A stretch of DNA of 32,707 bases from Deltaproteobacteria bacterium (GCA_016218965.1 JACRCP010000147.1:1-32707); one strand, 5' to 3'. Positions 7,627-15,389 are shown, counted from the first letter of the stretch. The notes: generated from the letters alone by a model not told the origin. A program made the numbers and translations.

Positions 7627-10293
7627 TTGGTAATCGGGAAGTACAGGTTTCTCTCGCAGCTATCGGCGAGCTCGTTTTCCGAGGTGTGGCTCGCGCGCCC
7701 CGAAACGGGCGCTCCGTCGGCCCCGCTCGTGGTCGCAAAAAGGCTTTCGGCGAAGCTCTCCCCCAACGCCAGCGTGGCGCGCGAGTATCTTTCGCAGGCC
7801 AAGTTCGCCTCCCAGCTCGACCACCCCTCGATTGCGCGGGTCGTGGACCTTTGCCGCTCCGGTGACGACACCTTTGTTGTCCGCGAGTTCGTCCGGGGCG
7901 TGAACCTCGCAAACGTCATCCACCTCATCGGCGAGCTCGGCATCCAGAGCGTGGCGCTCAAATACGCCGTGCTGATCGTGTCGAGCGCGGCGGCCGCGCT
8001 GCACCACGCATTCGGCGCCAAGGACTCGTTCGGACTGCCACTCGAGGTCGTCCACGGCGCGCCGAACCCCACCAACATCTTCGTCACCATGGACGGCGGT
8101 GTCGTGCTCACGGACTTCGGGCTGACGCGCGCCTTGAAATTCACGAAGCGCGGCGAGGTGCCCGTCCCGAAATCACGTTGTCTGTACTTCGCCCCCGAGC
8201 AGTGGCGCGGCCTCGACCCGACGCACCGGTCCGACATATTCGCGCTCGGGACGGTCCTCTGGGAGCTTGTCACCGGGCGGCGGCTGCACGACCGGGCGGA
8301 CCCGAAGGCCATCGTGAACGCAGCGTGCGTCGAGCCCGCGCCGGCGCCGTCGTCCGTCCAGCGACTGGCCTCGCGCGAGATCGACCAGGTGGCGCTCAAA
8401 GCGCTCTCCAAACGCCCCGAAGACCGGTATTCGGGCACCGACGAGATGCACCGTGCCCTCGAGGCGTACCTTGCAGAGAACGCGCGCGACGCCTCGCCCG
8501 ACAACCTGGCCGGCTACGTGTCGGCGCTCCTTCCCGAGGCGTGGAAGAGCTGGCAGCGCCTCCGCCGCGCCGAGGCGGCGGGGGACGAGGCGCGTGTGCA
8601 AGAAGAGATTGCGTTCCTGTTCAAGGGACGCAGGCCCGCCCCGGAAGCGGGCGGCCAAAGGAGCGGGATGGCGACGTTCCGCGAGACAACGGCCCCCGTG
8701 CCGCCGCCCGCGGCACGACCGGCGGCGCCGACCCCGCCCCCCGCGCCGATCCCCTCCCCAGTGCCGGAAACGCGCCCCGCTCAACCCGTGGCCAAGGCGG
8801 CGCCCGCGCGTGCGGCCGAACCTGAGGTTGTGGGTGCTCCCGGCGGCGGGCGCCTGTTGGCCGAGGTGGATGAGCCGTTCGACGAGGCACGTGGCGGATC
8901 TCTGCCGCTCGGGCCCCCGGCCGGTGAACCCGCCGAGCAGCCGGTGCCGGCGACGCTCGTGGAGCCCGAGCCCGCTCCCGCCGCGGAAAGGTTCACGACT
9001 CCGGGCGACGACTCCGAGCAGACCGTGCGCAAACCGATGCCGTCGGCAAAGGGCGCCGGCGGCGCGCCTGTTGTAAGCGCTCTGATCCGGTGGAAGGGCG
9101 GAATCATCTCGGAGTGCACGACCGACGGCGGCCGCGCTCGGCTGACGGTCGGGTCGGCGCCGGGATGCGACATTGCCGTGCCGGAGGAGTGCGTGGCGGG
9201 CGCCCCAATCACGCTTGTCGAGAAGACCGACCGGGGCTGGGTCCTTTTGGTCCCCCCGGAGTGGGACTCCCCGGGTGGCGGCGCGGCGCAGACGATTTCG
9301 GAGGGCAGGCGTTGCGCCGTTTCCCGCGGCGATTTTTCGGTCGAGCTGGCGCTGGCGCCGCCCAAACGGTTCATCCGGCAGGGCGTCCTGCGGTCGCTCG
9401 ACGGGGCGTTCACGACCTGGCTGGGCGTGTCGGCAGTGCTTCTGGCGGCGTTGATGGCCTTTGCCATCCTTTACATCAAGGCCGAGGCGGTCACGCACGA
9501 GAGCCCGGTGGTGAAGCGTCACGTGAAGTTTTTGGTGTCGGCCGTGAAAACAGTCGAGAAGAAAAAGGAGCAGCCGGCCGCCGCCAAAGAGGAGAAGATC
9601 GACAAAACACCCAAGGTCAAGGAGGCCGCAGTCGCGGCGCACGGATCCACGGTGGCGGTTCCGAAATGGGTCCAGCCCAAGAAGACGACGGGGAAGGTCG
9701 GCGACCTCATTGCCTCGCTCGCAGGCCCCGCGCCCGGGGCGGGAAAGGCGTTTCGGGAGGCGTTGAACCTCGACGCGGTCCGCGGGAACTCGTCGAACTC
9801 GCTCATGGGGGTTTTCGGGAGCTTCACCGTCCCGGGCGGGCTGTCGGGCCTCGGGGGCCTGGGCGGCGGGGGCGGCGGGGACATCGGGACCATCGGCGGG
9901 GAGACGGTCACCAGGGGTGTGGGGAAGGTGGGGGGCGGCGGCAGCGGCGGGAAGGTCAGGGGGTCGGTCTCGGGCGTGAAGGCGCTCGCCAAGGTCGTGG
10001 GGAGCCTCGACAAGGAGCAGGTCATTCGGGCCATCAATGAGCACCAGCACCAGATCCAGGCGTGTTACGAGCGGGCGCTCATAGGGTCGCCCGGGCTTTC
10101 GGGGAAGGTGACCTTCGAGTGGACCGTGGACCCCGGGGGCAGGGTGTCGAAGGCGGCGGAGAAGTCGAGCACAATGGGAAGCCCCAAGGTGTCGGAGTGC
10201 ATTCTGGGCATCATCAGGAAGATGCGTTTCCCGAAACCCGAGGGCGGGAGCGTGGTCATCTCGTTCCCGTTCATGTTCAGGAGCGTGCAATGA
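7627..10293 (+). CDS. Pseudokinase - transmembrane - AgmX/PglI tail fusion protein
   Basis: An 888-residue protein, start TTG at 7627 (AGGA ~7 bases upstream). Residues 5-285 have a bacterial Ser/Thr-kinase fold: VAIK-like Lys38, DFG (163-165), APE (189-191), the F-helix Asp203 and Asn150 of the catalytic loop. The Gly-rich loop has no glycines (LSASSFSE), the alpha-C Glu is Gln57, and HRD is His-Gly-Ala (143-145), removing the catalytic base. It should be a pseudokinase. A Pro/Ala-rich linker (about 335-480) follows, then an FHA-like beta-domain (about 482-585; VGSAPGCDIAVP) and one transmembrane segment (about 596-616). A basic stretch and Gly-rich region come next, then a C-terminal AgmX/PglI domain (about 794-888; two conserved Cys, CYERAL and SECI), TonB-like in family. 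Predicted topology: kinase-like part in the cytoplasm, tail in the periplasm. Confidence 0.88.
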   Translation: MVIGKYRFLSQLSASSFSEVWLARPETGAPSAPLVVAKRLSAKLSPNASVAREYLSQAKFASQLDHPSIARVVDLCRSGDDTFVVREFVRGVNLANVIHLIGELGIQSVALKYAVLIVSSAAAALHHAFGAKDSFGLPLEVVHGAPNPTNIFVTMDGGVVLTDFGLTRALKFTKRGEVPVPKSRCLYFAPEQWRGLDPTHRSDIFALGTVLWELVTGRRLHDRADPKAIVNAACVEPAPAPSSVQRLASREIDQVALKALSKRPEDRYSGTDEMHRALEAYLAENARDASPDNLAGYVSALLPEAWKSWQRLRRAEAAGDEARVQEEIAFLFKGRRPAPEAGGQRSGMATFRETTAPVPPPAARPAAPTPPPAPIPSPVPETRPAQPVAKAAPARAAEPEVVGAPGGGRLLAEVDEPFDEARGGSLPLGPPAGEPAEQPVPATLVEPEPAPAAERFTTPGDDSEQTVRKPMPSAKGAGGAPVVSALIRWKGGIISECTTDGGRARLTVGSAPGCDIAVPEECVAGAPITLVEKTDRGWVLLVPPEWDSPGGGAAQTISEGRRCAVSRGDFSVELALAPPKRFIRQGVLRSLDGAFTTWLGVSAVLLAALMAFAILYIKAEAVTHESPVVKRHVKFLVSAVKTVEKKKEQPAAAKEEKIDKTPKVKEAAVAAHGSTVAVPKWVQPKKTTGKVGDLIASLAGPAPGAGKAFREALNLDAVRGNSSNSLMGVFGSFTVPGGLSGLGGLGGGGGGDIGTIGGETVTRGVGKVGGGGSGGKVRGSVSGVKALAKVVGSLDKEQVIRAINEHQHQIQACYERALIGSPGLSGKVTFEWTVDPGGRVSKAAEKSSTMGSPKVSECILGIIRKMRFPKPEGGSVVISFPFMFRSVQ

Positions 10294-10967
10294 GAAAGCG
10301 GGTAGCGATCAGCGATCGGCGATCCGTGGCGTGTGATTTCCGATCTCCCGCCTCGCGCCTCGCGCCTCGCGCTTCGCACCTTCGCTTCTCACTTCTCACT
10401 CTCCTCTGCGCCGCCGCAGCGGCGTGCGGGCCGTCGGTCAAGGTGAAACCCATATCGCTTTCGGACCCGGCGCTTTCGCAGAACGCCCGGCGCTTTCTGG
10501 CCGATTCGGAGGACGCCGTGGCGATGACGCGGGCGTGGCGCGACGCCGCGGCGGCCGAGCTTTCGCGGGCGAGGGGCCGCGAGGCCCAGCTAGGGCGAAG
10601 CGCCGGGTCGTTCTCGGGCGACGCAAGGGCGCTCGAAGCGCTCGAAGCGTTTTCGAAGCTCGGTCGCGCGAACTCGGCGCTTGCCGGGTCCAGACTCATG
10701 CTTGCGGGGGCCGAGCTTGCGCTCGCGCGGCAGAAATTCAGCCAGGTCACGGCCGAGATCGCCACACAGCACGACATGGCGATCTACGACCTCGAGACCA
10801 TCCGCCGGCGAACCGACGAGGCGCGCAAGGCCTTCGACGAGGCCCGGCGCGCAGTCGAGCGCGAGCGCCGCACGGTAGAGGATCTCAATACCGCCTGGCT
10901 CAAGGCCTACGCCGCCTACGTCAAGTCCGGCGGCAACCCCGCGCCGTTCTGGCTGAAGGTCGAGTGA
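10290..10967 (+). CDS. Coiled-coil lipoprotein of the pseudokinase operon
   Basis: A 225-residue lipoprotein. It overlaps the pseudokinase stop by 4 bases (ATGA), so it is translationally coupled. After the lipobox (AAAAAC, Cys46) the mature protein is almost entirely helical and rich in Ala/Arg/Glu, consistent with a long coiled coil (residues about 65-205). The signal peptide is unusual: the n-region (residues 5-33) and part of the hydrophobic core are encoded by tandem 7-base repeats (see 10304-10399). No other good start follows the repeat, so the repeat appears to be translated. An outer-membrane partner reaching into the periplasm toward the AgmX tail is plausible but inferred. Confidence 0.75.
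   Translation: MRKRVAISDRRSVACDFRSPASRLAPRASHLRFSLLTLLCAAAAACGPSVKVKPISLSDPALSQNARRFLADSEDAVAMTRAWRDAAAAELSRARGREAQLGRSAGSFSGDARALEALEAFSKLGRANSALAGSRLMLAGAELALARQKFSQVTAEIATQHDMAIYDLETIRRRTDEARKAFDEARRAVERERRTVEDLNTAWLKAYAAYVKSGGNPAPFWLKVE
10304..10399. repeat. Heptanucleotide tandem-repeat island inside a signal-peptide coding region
   Basis: Units in order: AGCGATC x2, GGCGATC, two diverged units, TCCGATC, then (after a 4-base break) GCCTCGC x3, GCTTCGC, an 8-base variant, TTCTCAC x2. The 7-base period is out of phase with codons, yet the frame stays open through the island. Confidence 0.75.
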
Positions 10968-10998
10968 CCAACATGTCCAACATCGAAGGGGACTCGCC

Positions 10999-11175
10999 AT
11001 GAGGCGCCTGCTTGCTCTCGGAATGATTGTTCTCGGACTGGCCCACGGAGGCCGGACCGCGGCAAGGACGTTTGTGAGGTCTGCCCTTCGAGCACATGCT
11101 GTCGGAGGGGTATTGCATGCGTTTTTGTCGAATTGCTTGACACACCCCGGAGCCGCGGATAGACTGAATTCATGA
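10999..11175 (+). pseudogene. Short ORF with signal-peptide-like start; probable gene remnant
   Basis: A 58-codon frame from ATG 10999, preceded by GAAGGGG, starting MRRLLALGMIVLGLAHGG. This looks like the first ~22 residues of an exported protein following on from the envelope operon. After that the sequence loses recognisable character, contains the antitoxin promoter, and ends in an ATGA overlap with the antitoxin start. I interpret it as the 5' stub of an operon gene cut off by arrival of the toxin-antitoxin module; a genuine small protein cannot be excluded. Confidence 0.35.
11137..11165 (+). promoter_or_regulatory. Strong sigma70-type promoter of the toxin-antitoxin module
   Basis: Perfect TTGACA (11137-11142), 17-bp spacer, TAGACT (11160-11165). 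Only GAATTC separates the -10 from the antitoxin ATG at 11172, so the transcript should begin at or next to the A of the ATG. No Shine-Dalgarno is visible, consistent with a leaderless mRNA. Confidence 0.7.
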
Positions 11176-11396
11176 TTACGACTCTCAGCGAGCGGGGACA
11201 GACGGCGATCCCGGCCCGCATCCGCAAGCGCTTCAAGCTCAAAGCCCGTCAGAAGTTGGAGTGGGCGGACGACGGGAAGGTGATCTACATCGTTCCCGTT
11301 GACAAGGACCCGATTGCCGCGTTCCGAGGATCGTCCCCGGGCGGGCTGACGAAATCCCTGCTGGCGAGGCGGCGGGAAGATGCCGCGCGGCGCTGA
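11172..11396 (+). CDS. AbrB/MazE-family antitoxin
   Basis: A 74-residue SpoVT/AbrB-type DNA-binding antitoxin. The swapped-hairpin signature is clear: MITTLSERGQTAIPARIRK, followed by basic and acidic strands (LKARQKLEWADDGKVIYIVP). The C-terminal ~25 residues (LTKSLLARRREDAARR) would wrap the toxin. It overlaps the toxin gene by 17 bases. Such antitoxins neutralise the partner PIN RNase and usually repress their own promoter, which lies directly upstream at 11137-11165. Confidence 0.9.
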   Translation: MITTLSERGQTAIPARIRKRFKLKARQKLEWADDGKVIYIVPVDKDPIAAFRGSSPGGLTKSLLARRREDAARR

Positions 11397-11817
11397 AACC
11401 TTCGTCCTCGACACTTCGGCGTTGCTAGCCCTCAAGGACGACGAGCCGGGTGCGTCGGAAGTCGAAGCCTTGCTTCGACAGCACGGCAGGAAGGAAGCCG
11501 TCTTCATCAGCTTCATGTCGATCATGGAGCTGGCCTACATTCTGGAGCAGGAGCAGGGCGAGGCGGCCGCCCGCCTGGGAGTCCTTCAACTCAAGCAGCT
11601 TCCCCTGCAAGTCGTCGAAAGCGATGAACCGCTGGGACTCGCCGCGGCGCGGATCAAGGCGCGGCACAAACTGTCTGTAGCCGACGCCTGGATCGCGGCG
11701 ACCGCGGAGCGGCTTGGAGCGACTCTCGTGCACAAGGACCCCGAGTTCGAGTCCCTCGCCGGCGTCGTACCTCAGAAAACGCTTCCGCCGAAGACCGGGC
11801 GCGGCGGTTCCTCTTGA
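11380..11817 (+). CDS. vapC: VapC-type PIN-domain ribonuclease toxin
   Basis: A 145-residue PIN-domain protein with the expected acidic metal-binding set: Asp11 (VLDTSALL), Glu50 (SIMELAY), Asp102 (SVADAW) and Asp120 (HKDPEF). Family members are Mg-dependent RNases, often cutting tRNA or rRNA. The start ATG overlaps the antitoxin end, giving coupled synthesis. Length is typical; all catalytic residues are present, so it should be active. The C-terminal tail (residues ~130-145, Lys/Pro/Gly-rich) is probably disordered. Confidence 0.92.
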   Translation: MPRGAETFVLDTSALLALKDDEPGASEVEALLRQHGRKEAVFISFMSIMELAYILEQEQGEAAARLGVLQLKQLPLQVVESDEPLGLAAARIKARHKLSVADAWIAATAERLGATLVHKDPEFESLAGVVPQKTLPPKTGRGGSS

Positions 11818-11987
11818 CCGGCCCGTCCACCGGTACGCCCGCAGGGGGTCCGGGGGAGAAGTCCGCGCAACGATCCCCCGGAAAAACCGTCGCGCGCGCC
11901 GGACAGGCAGAACGTGCGTCGGGCAGGCGTCGCCCCGGCCTTCGCGTCACCCCAGTTGCGGGGATGCACCCACGCCCGCACGTCGTG

Positions 11988-12016
11988 TTGACCGGCCGCG
12001 GGACGCGTGTTACCTT
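11988..12016 (+). promoter_or_regulatory. Promoter upstream of galT
   Basis: TTGACC (11988-11993), 17-bp spacer, TACCTT (12011-12016), followed by GGG. Predicted start is near 12023, just before the GAGGTGA ribosome site. The rest of the gap after vapC (11818-11987) shows no gene or clear terminator. Confidence 0.55.
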
Positions 12017-12036
12017 GGGCGCCGTGAGGTGACCGG

Positions 12037-13083
12037 CTGAGTCCGCTTGAATACAACGAGATACGACGCGACCCGATCCTGGGCCGCTGGGTCATAGTCG
12101 ACACCAACAGGCCGCGGCTCCCCGAGTTGTTCGAACGCGACGAGCGGAAGCTCTCGGAAGGCGCCGCCGAGTGCCCCTTCTGCGCGGGCAACGAGTCCCG
12201 GACGCCGCCCGAGGTGCTCTCGTATCGCGACGGCGGGGCGGAACCCAACCGGCCGGGTTGGCAGGTCCGGGTCGTTCCCGACAAGCACCCGATCCTGCGC
12301 ATCGAGGGTGATGTCGAGCGGTCGGCGGCGGGGATGTACGACATTACCCGCGGCGTGGGGGCGCACGAAGTGCTCATCGAAACGCCTGAGCACGGGCGGG
12401 AATTCCACGAGCTCCCCGACGACCGGCTCGAGTCGGTCTTCTGGGCGTACCGCGACCGGATAGTCGACCTCCAAAAGGACGAGCGGTTCCGGTACGTTCT
12501 GGTCTTCAAGAACAAGGGGTTTGCCGCCGGGGCGACCATCTCGCACTCGCACTCGCAGATCATCGCGACCCCGATTACTCCACGCACGGTGCGGCAGGAG
12601 CTCGAGGGGGGGCGCCGCTACTTCAACTTCAACGTCCGCGAACGCTGCGTGTGGTGCGACATCGCCAAGGAGGAGACGGCTTTTGCGAAGCGCGTGGTGG
12701 TCCAGACCGGCAGCGTGGTGGCGTTCTGCCCGTACGCGTCGCGTTTCCCTTTCGAGACGTGGGTCCTCCCGACGATGCACTCGCACGACTACACCGCCGC
12801 CGGCAAGGACGTGCTCCACGACCTTGCGCGCGCGATGAAGATGGTGCTCGCGCGCCTTGAGACCGCGCTCAACTACCCCGCCTACAACTTCGTGCTGCAC
12901 ACCGCGCCGAACCTGGTCCCCAGGCCCGGGTACTGGACGACTATCGCCGACGATTTCCACTGGCACTTCGAGATCATACCCCGGCTCACAAGGGTCAAGG
13001 GGTTCGAGTGGGGGACCGGTTTTTACGTCAATCCGACGCCGCCGGAGATGGCGGCCGAGGTTCTGCGGGGCACGGGGGCCTGA
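12037..13083 (+). CDS. galT: Galactose-1-phosphate uridylyltransferase family protein (probable CTG start)
   Basis: A HIT-superfamily nucleotidylyltransferase of about 348 residues, normal for GalT. It transfers a nucleotidyl group to a hexose 1-phosphate in the Leloir pathway. Seen: N-terminal EIRRDPILGRWVIVD, zinc ligands CPFC (Cys46/Cys49), and active site His170-Ser-His172-Ser-Gln174, where His172 would be the nucleotide-accepting histidine (most GalT have HPH-Q). The C-terminal half has VLHTAPNL and WHFEIIPRL. The conserved N-terminus begins before any in-frame ATG/GTG/TTG; the next is TTG 12127, which would delete it. An in-frame stop lies at 12025, so CTG 12037, with GAGGTGA 4 bases upstream, is the best start. 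A related sugar specificity (e.g. ADP-glucose) is possible. Confidence 0.85.
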   Translation: MSPLEYNEIRRDPILGRWVIVDTNRPRLPELFERDERKLSEGAAECPFCAGNESRTPPEVLSYRDGGAEPNRPGWQVRVVPDKHPILRIEGDVERSAAGMYDITRGVGAHEVLIETPEHGREFHELPDDRLESVFWAYRDRIVDLQKDERFRYVLVFKNKGFAAGATISHSHSQIIATPITPRTVRQELEGGRRYFNFNVRERCVWCDIAKEETAFAKRVVVQTGSVVAFCPYASRFPFETWVLPTMHSHDYTAAGKDVLHDLARAMKMVLARLETALNYPAYNFVLHTAPNLVPRPGYWTTIADDFHWHFEIIPRLTRVKGFEWGTGFYVNPTPPEMAAEVLRGTGA

Positions 13084-13119
13084 CCCGCGCGGCCAACTTC
13101 CAACACGGGGACGCGATCC

Positions 13120-14100
13120 ATGAAACCGATGAGAGTGGGACTCGCCTACAACGTCAAACGCAAGGGCGGCGACGAGGACGCCGAGTACGACTCGCCGGAA
13201 ACCATCGACGCGATCAGGAAGGCGCTCGAGTCGTTGGGGCACAGGGTGCTCATGCTGGAAGCGGTGCCGGACCTTGCAAAGACCGTCGACCCGGGGCAGG
13301 TCGACATAGTCTTCAACATGGCCGAGGGGACGATCGGCCGGAATCGCGAGGCGCACGTCCCGGCGCTTCTCGAGTTTTTGGGCATCCCGTTCACCGGGTC
13401 GGACTCGGCGACAATGATGCTGACGCTCGACAAGGCGCTCACCAAGAAGATCGTCCGGTTTGCCGGCGTCAACACGCCCAACTACAAGCTCGTGCGAAAC
13501 GGGTCCGACAAGATCGGCGCCGGGATGCTGTTCCCGCTGATGGTCAAGCCCAACGCCGAGGGGTCGTCCAAGGGGATCACCGACGATTCGGTCGTCGACG
13601 ACATGGCCGCGCTCTGGCGGCAGGTGCGATCGATCAACGAGCAGTACCGCCAGCCGGCGCTCGTCGAGGAGTTCCTCCCCGGGCGCGAGTTCACGGTCGG
13701 GATCCTCGGGAACGGCAAGGCCCTCAAGTTCCTCCCGACAATGGAGATAGAGTTTCTCGAAAAGGGCGTCCCGCACCCGACGTACAACTACCGGATCAAG
13801 CAGGACTGGAAGAAGTTCGTGCGCTACCACATCCCCGCGTCGATGGAGCCTCCGCTCGCGGCCGAGATACAGGACCTCTGCGGCAAGGCGTTCCGGCACC
13901 TGATGTGCCGTGATGTCGCGAGGATCGACATGCGCCTTGACGCCGTCGGCAAGCCGCACCTCATCGAGGTGAATCCCCTGCCGGGCCTCTCGCCGGGATA
14001 CTCCGATCTGGTGTTCATCGCCGAGGCCGCCGGGATGACACACACCGGGCTCGTCGGCGCGATTCTGGAAAACGCGCTCAGGCGCTACGGAATGGCATGA
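13120..14100 (+). CDS. ATP-grasp ligase related to D-alanine-D-alanine ligase
   Basis: A 326-residue ATP-grasp enzyme. The N-terminal Rossmann-like part (MRVGLAYNVK) has an insertion of acidic residues where Ddl has its Gly-rich start. FNMAEGTIGRNREAHVPALLE corresponds to the Ddl 'N-EG--GE' segment. ATP-binding elements are LMVKPNAEGSSKGI and VEEFLPGREFTVGIL; the metal-binding end is ARIDMRLD then EVNPLPGLSPGYSDL. The family joins a carboxylate to an amine via an acyl phosphate. The divergent substrate pocket makes cell-wall Ddl function uncertain; many genomes carry such paralogues with other amino-acid substrates. Start ATG 13120 has GGGGA upstream, 36 bases after galT. It ends in an ATGA overlap with holB. 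Confidence 0.82.
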   Translation: MKPMRVGLAYNVKRKGGDEDAEYDSPETIDAIRKALESLGHRVLMLEAVPDLAKTVDPGQVDIVFNMAEGTIGRNREAHVPALLEFLGIPFTGSDSATMMLTLDKALTKKIVRFAGVNTPNYKLVRNGSDKIGAGMLFPLMVKPNAEGSSKGITDDSVVDDMAALWRQVRSINEQYRQPALVEEFLPGREFTVGILGNGKALKFLPTMEIEFLEKGVPHPTYNYRIKQDWKKFVRYHIPASMEPPLAAEIQDLCGKAFRHLMCRDVARIDMRLDAVGKPHLIEVNPLPGLSPGYSDLVFIAEAAGMTHTGLVGAILENALRRYGMA

Positions 14101-15212
14101 AGCTTTCTCAAATCCAGGGTCAGGACAAGGTGATAGAAAGCCTGCGGGCCGCGATCGCCGCGGGCAGGCTCCACCACGCGTGGCTTTTCGTCGGGCCGCG
14201 CGGCGTGGGGAAACGCACGACCGCCTTCGCGCTTGCCGCGGCCGTCAACTGCGACAACGGCCCGATGGGCGGCGGGCTTTTTGCAGGCGCCGCGCCGGGC
14301 GCAACTTTTGCTGAGGCGTGCGGCTCGTGCCCGTCGTGCATCAAGATGGCCTCGGGGAACCACCCCGACCTTCATATAGTGGCCGGCGACGAACGCGCGG
14401 AGGAGGCCGGCCTCGCCGGGCACCTCCTGGGCGGCGGGGAATCCGGCGATGCCGAAGGCGGGGACGACGACGCGAAAGGGGCCGGCGCCCGGAGGACCAT
14501 CAAGGTCGGGAAGTTGCGCGACCTGGAGTACCATCTGTTGCGCAAATCGACGGAGGGGCGTTTCAAGATCGCCATCATCGTCGACGCCGACCAGATGAAT
14601 CCGCACGCCGCCAACGCGCTGCTCAAGACGCTCGAGGAGCCCATGGGCGACACGCTCATCGTGCTGACGTCGTCGGCCCCCTCCAGGCTGCCGGCGACCA
14701 TCCCCTCGCGGTGCCGGAGGGTGCGGTTTTCGGCGCTCCCCGAACCGCTGGTCGCGCGGGTGCTCGCGGACGCCCACGGGATGACCGCCGACCGCGCATC
14801 CCTGCTGGCGCACGTTTCGGACGGGAGCATCGGGCGGGCGCTGGCGATCGAGAAGGGAGAGATGACCGATTGGGTGATCGAGGCAGTCGCCCGCGTCGCG
14901 GGCGTGCCGGGGCAGGACGCGACGGATGCGCTTGAGCTTGCCGAGGAGCTTGGAAAAGGGAAGGACCGGGCCGACACCGTGCGGCGCCTCCTGGTGCTGT
15001 TCGACCTCCTGGGGGTGTACTACCGCGATACGGCGGTCGGGGCCTGGGCCGACGGGTGGTCGAGGGTGATGGCGGGCGCGGCGGCGGGAGACGTCCTTCG
15101 CAATTTCGAGTACCTCGACGAGGCGCGGCGCGCGCTAGACCTTCACGTGGGCCCGCAGGTGACGCTCGAGTCCCTGTTCATGAAGATGCGCGCCGCCGCA
15201 CGCACGGCGTGA
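14097..15212 (+). CDS. holB: DNA polymerase III delta' subunit
   Basis: A 371-residue clamp-loader AAA+ subunit. Walker A is GPRGVGKRT (33-41). A zinc-binding cluster (CGSCPSC) sits near residue 80, the DEAD-equivalent is VDADQMN, and sensor 1 is followed by the SRC motif (PSRCRRVRF). It assembles with delta and tau/gamma to load the beta clamp. Between the zinc knuckle and the next strand there is an extra acidic, Gly-rich insertion (residues ~96-138) not typical of the family. A retained P-loop could favour DnaX, but the length and lack of a tau-like tail favour HolB. Start ATG overlaps the preceding stop by 4 bases. Confidence 0.88.
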   Translation: MKLSQIQGQDKVIESLRAAIAAGRLHHAWLFVGPRGVGKRTTAFALAAAVNCDNGPMGGGLFAGAAPGATFAEACGSCPSCIKMASGNHPDLHIVAGDERAEEAGLAGHLLGGGESGDAEGGDDDAKGAGARRTIKVGKLRDLEYHLLRKSTEGRFKIAIIVDADQMNPHAANALLKTLEEPMGDTLIVLTSSAPSRLPATIPSRCRRVRFSALPEPLVARVLADAHGMTADRASLLAHVSDGSIGRALAIEKGEMTDWVIEAVARVAGVPGQDATDALELAEELGKGKDRADTVRRLLVLFDLLGVYYRDTAVGAWADGWSRVMAGAAAGDVLRNFEYLDEARRALDLHVGPQVTLESLFMKMRAAARTA

Positions 15213-15273
15213 CAGCGGGGCATGCAGAGACAAACCGCCGAGAACACAGACCGGCAGGGCCGCAACCGGGCTG

Positions 15274-15380
15274 TTTTGCCACAGAGAACACAGAGGTCAC
15301 AGAGGAAACCGATACTCTCCGGAATCCAGGAGTTCGAGAAGTCTCACCTCGGTGAACTCCGTGCACTCTGTGGCAGAAAA
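15274..15380. repeat. Large imperfect inverted repeat built from 9-base units
   Basis: Left arm (15274-15305) carries three tandem nonamers (CACAGAGAA, CACAGAGGT, CACAGAGGa). The right arm (15347-15380) carries their reverse complements in diverged form, ending CTCTGTGGCAGAAAA. Outer ends TTTTGCCACAG and CTGTGGCAGAAAA pair. The ~41-base centre contains a second smaller inverted repeat (ACTCTCCGGA / TCCAGGAGT). It fills the holB-ricT gap upstream of the ricT promoter. Nothing codes here; open frames across it are artefacts. Confidence 0.75.
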
Positions 15381-15389
15381 CCGAGATGG

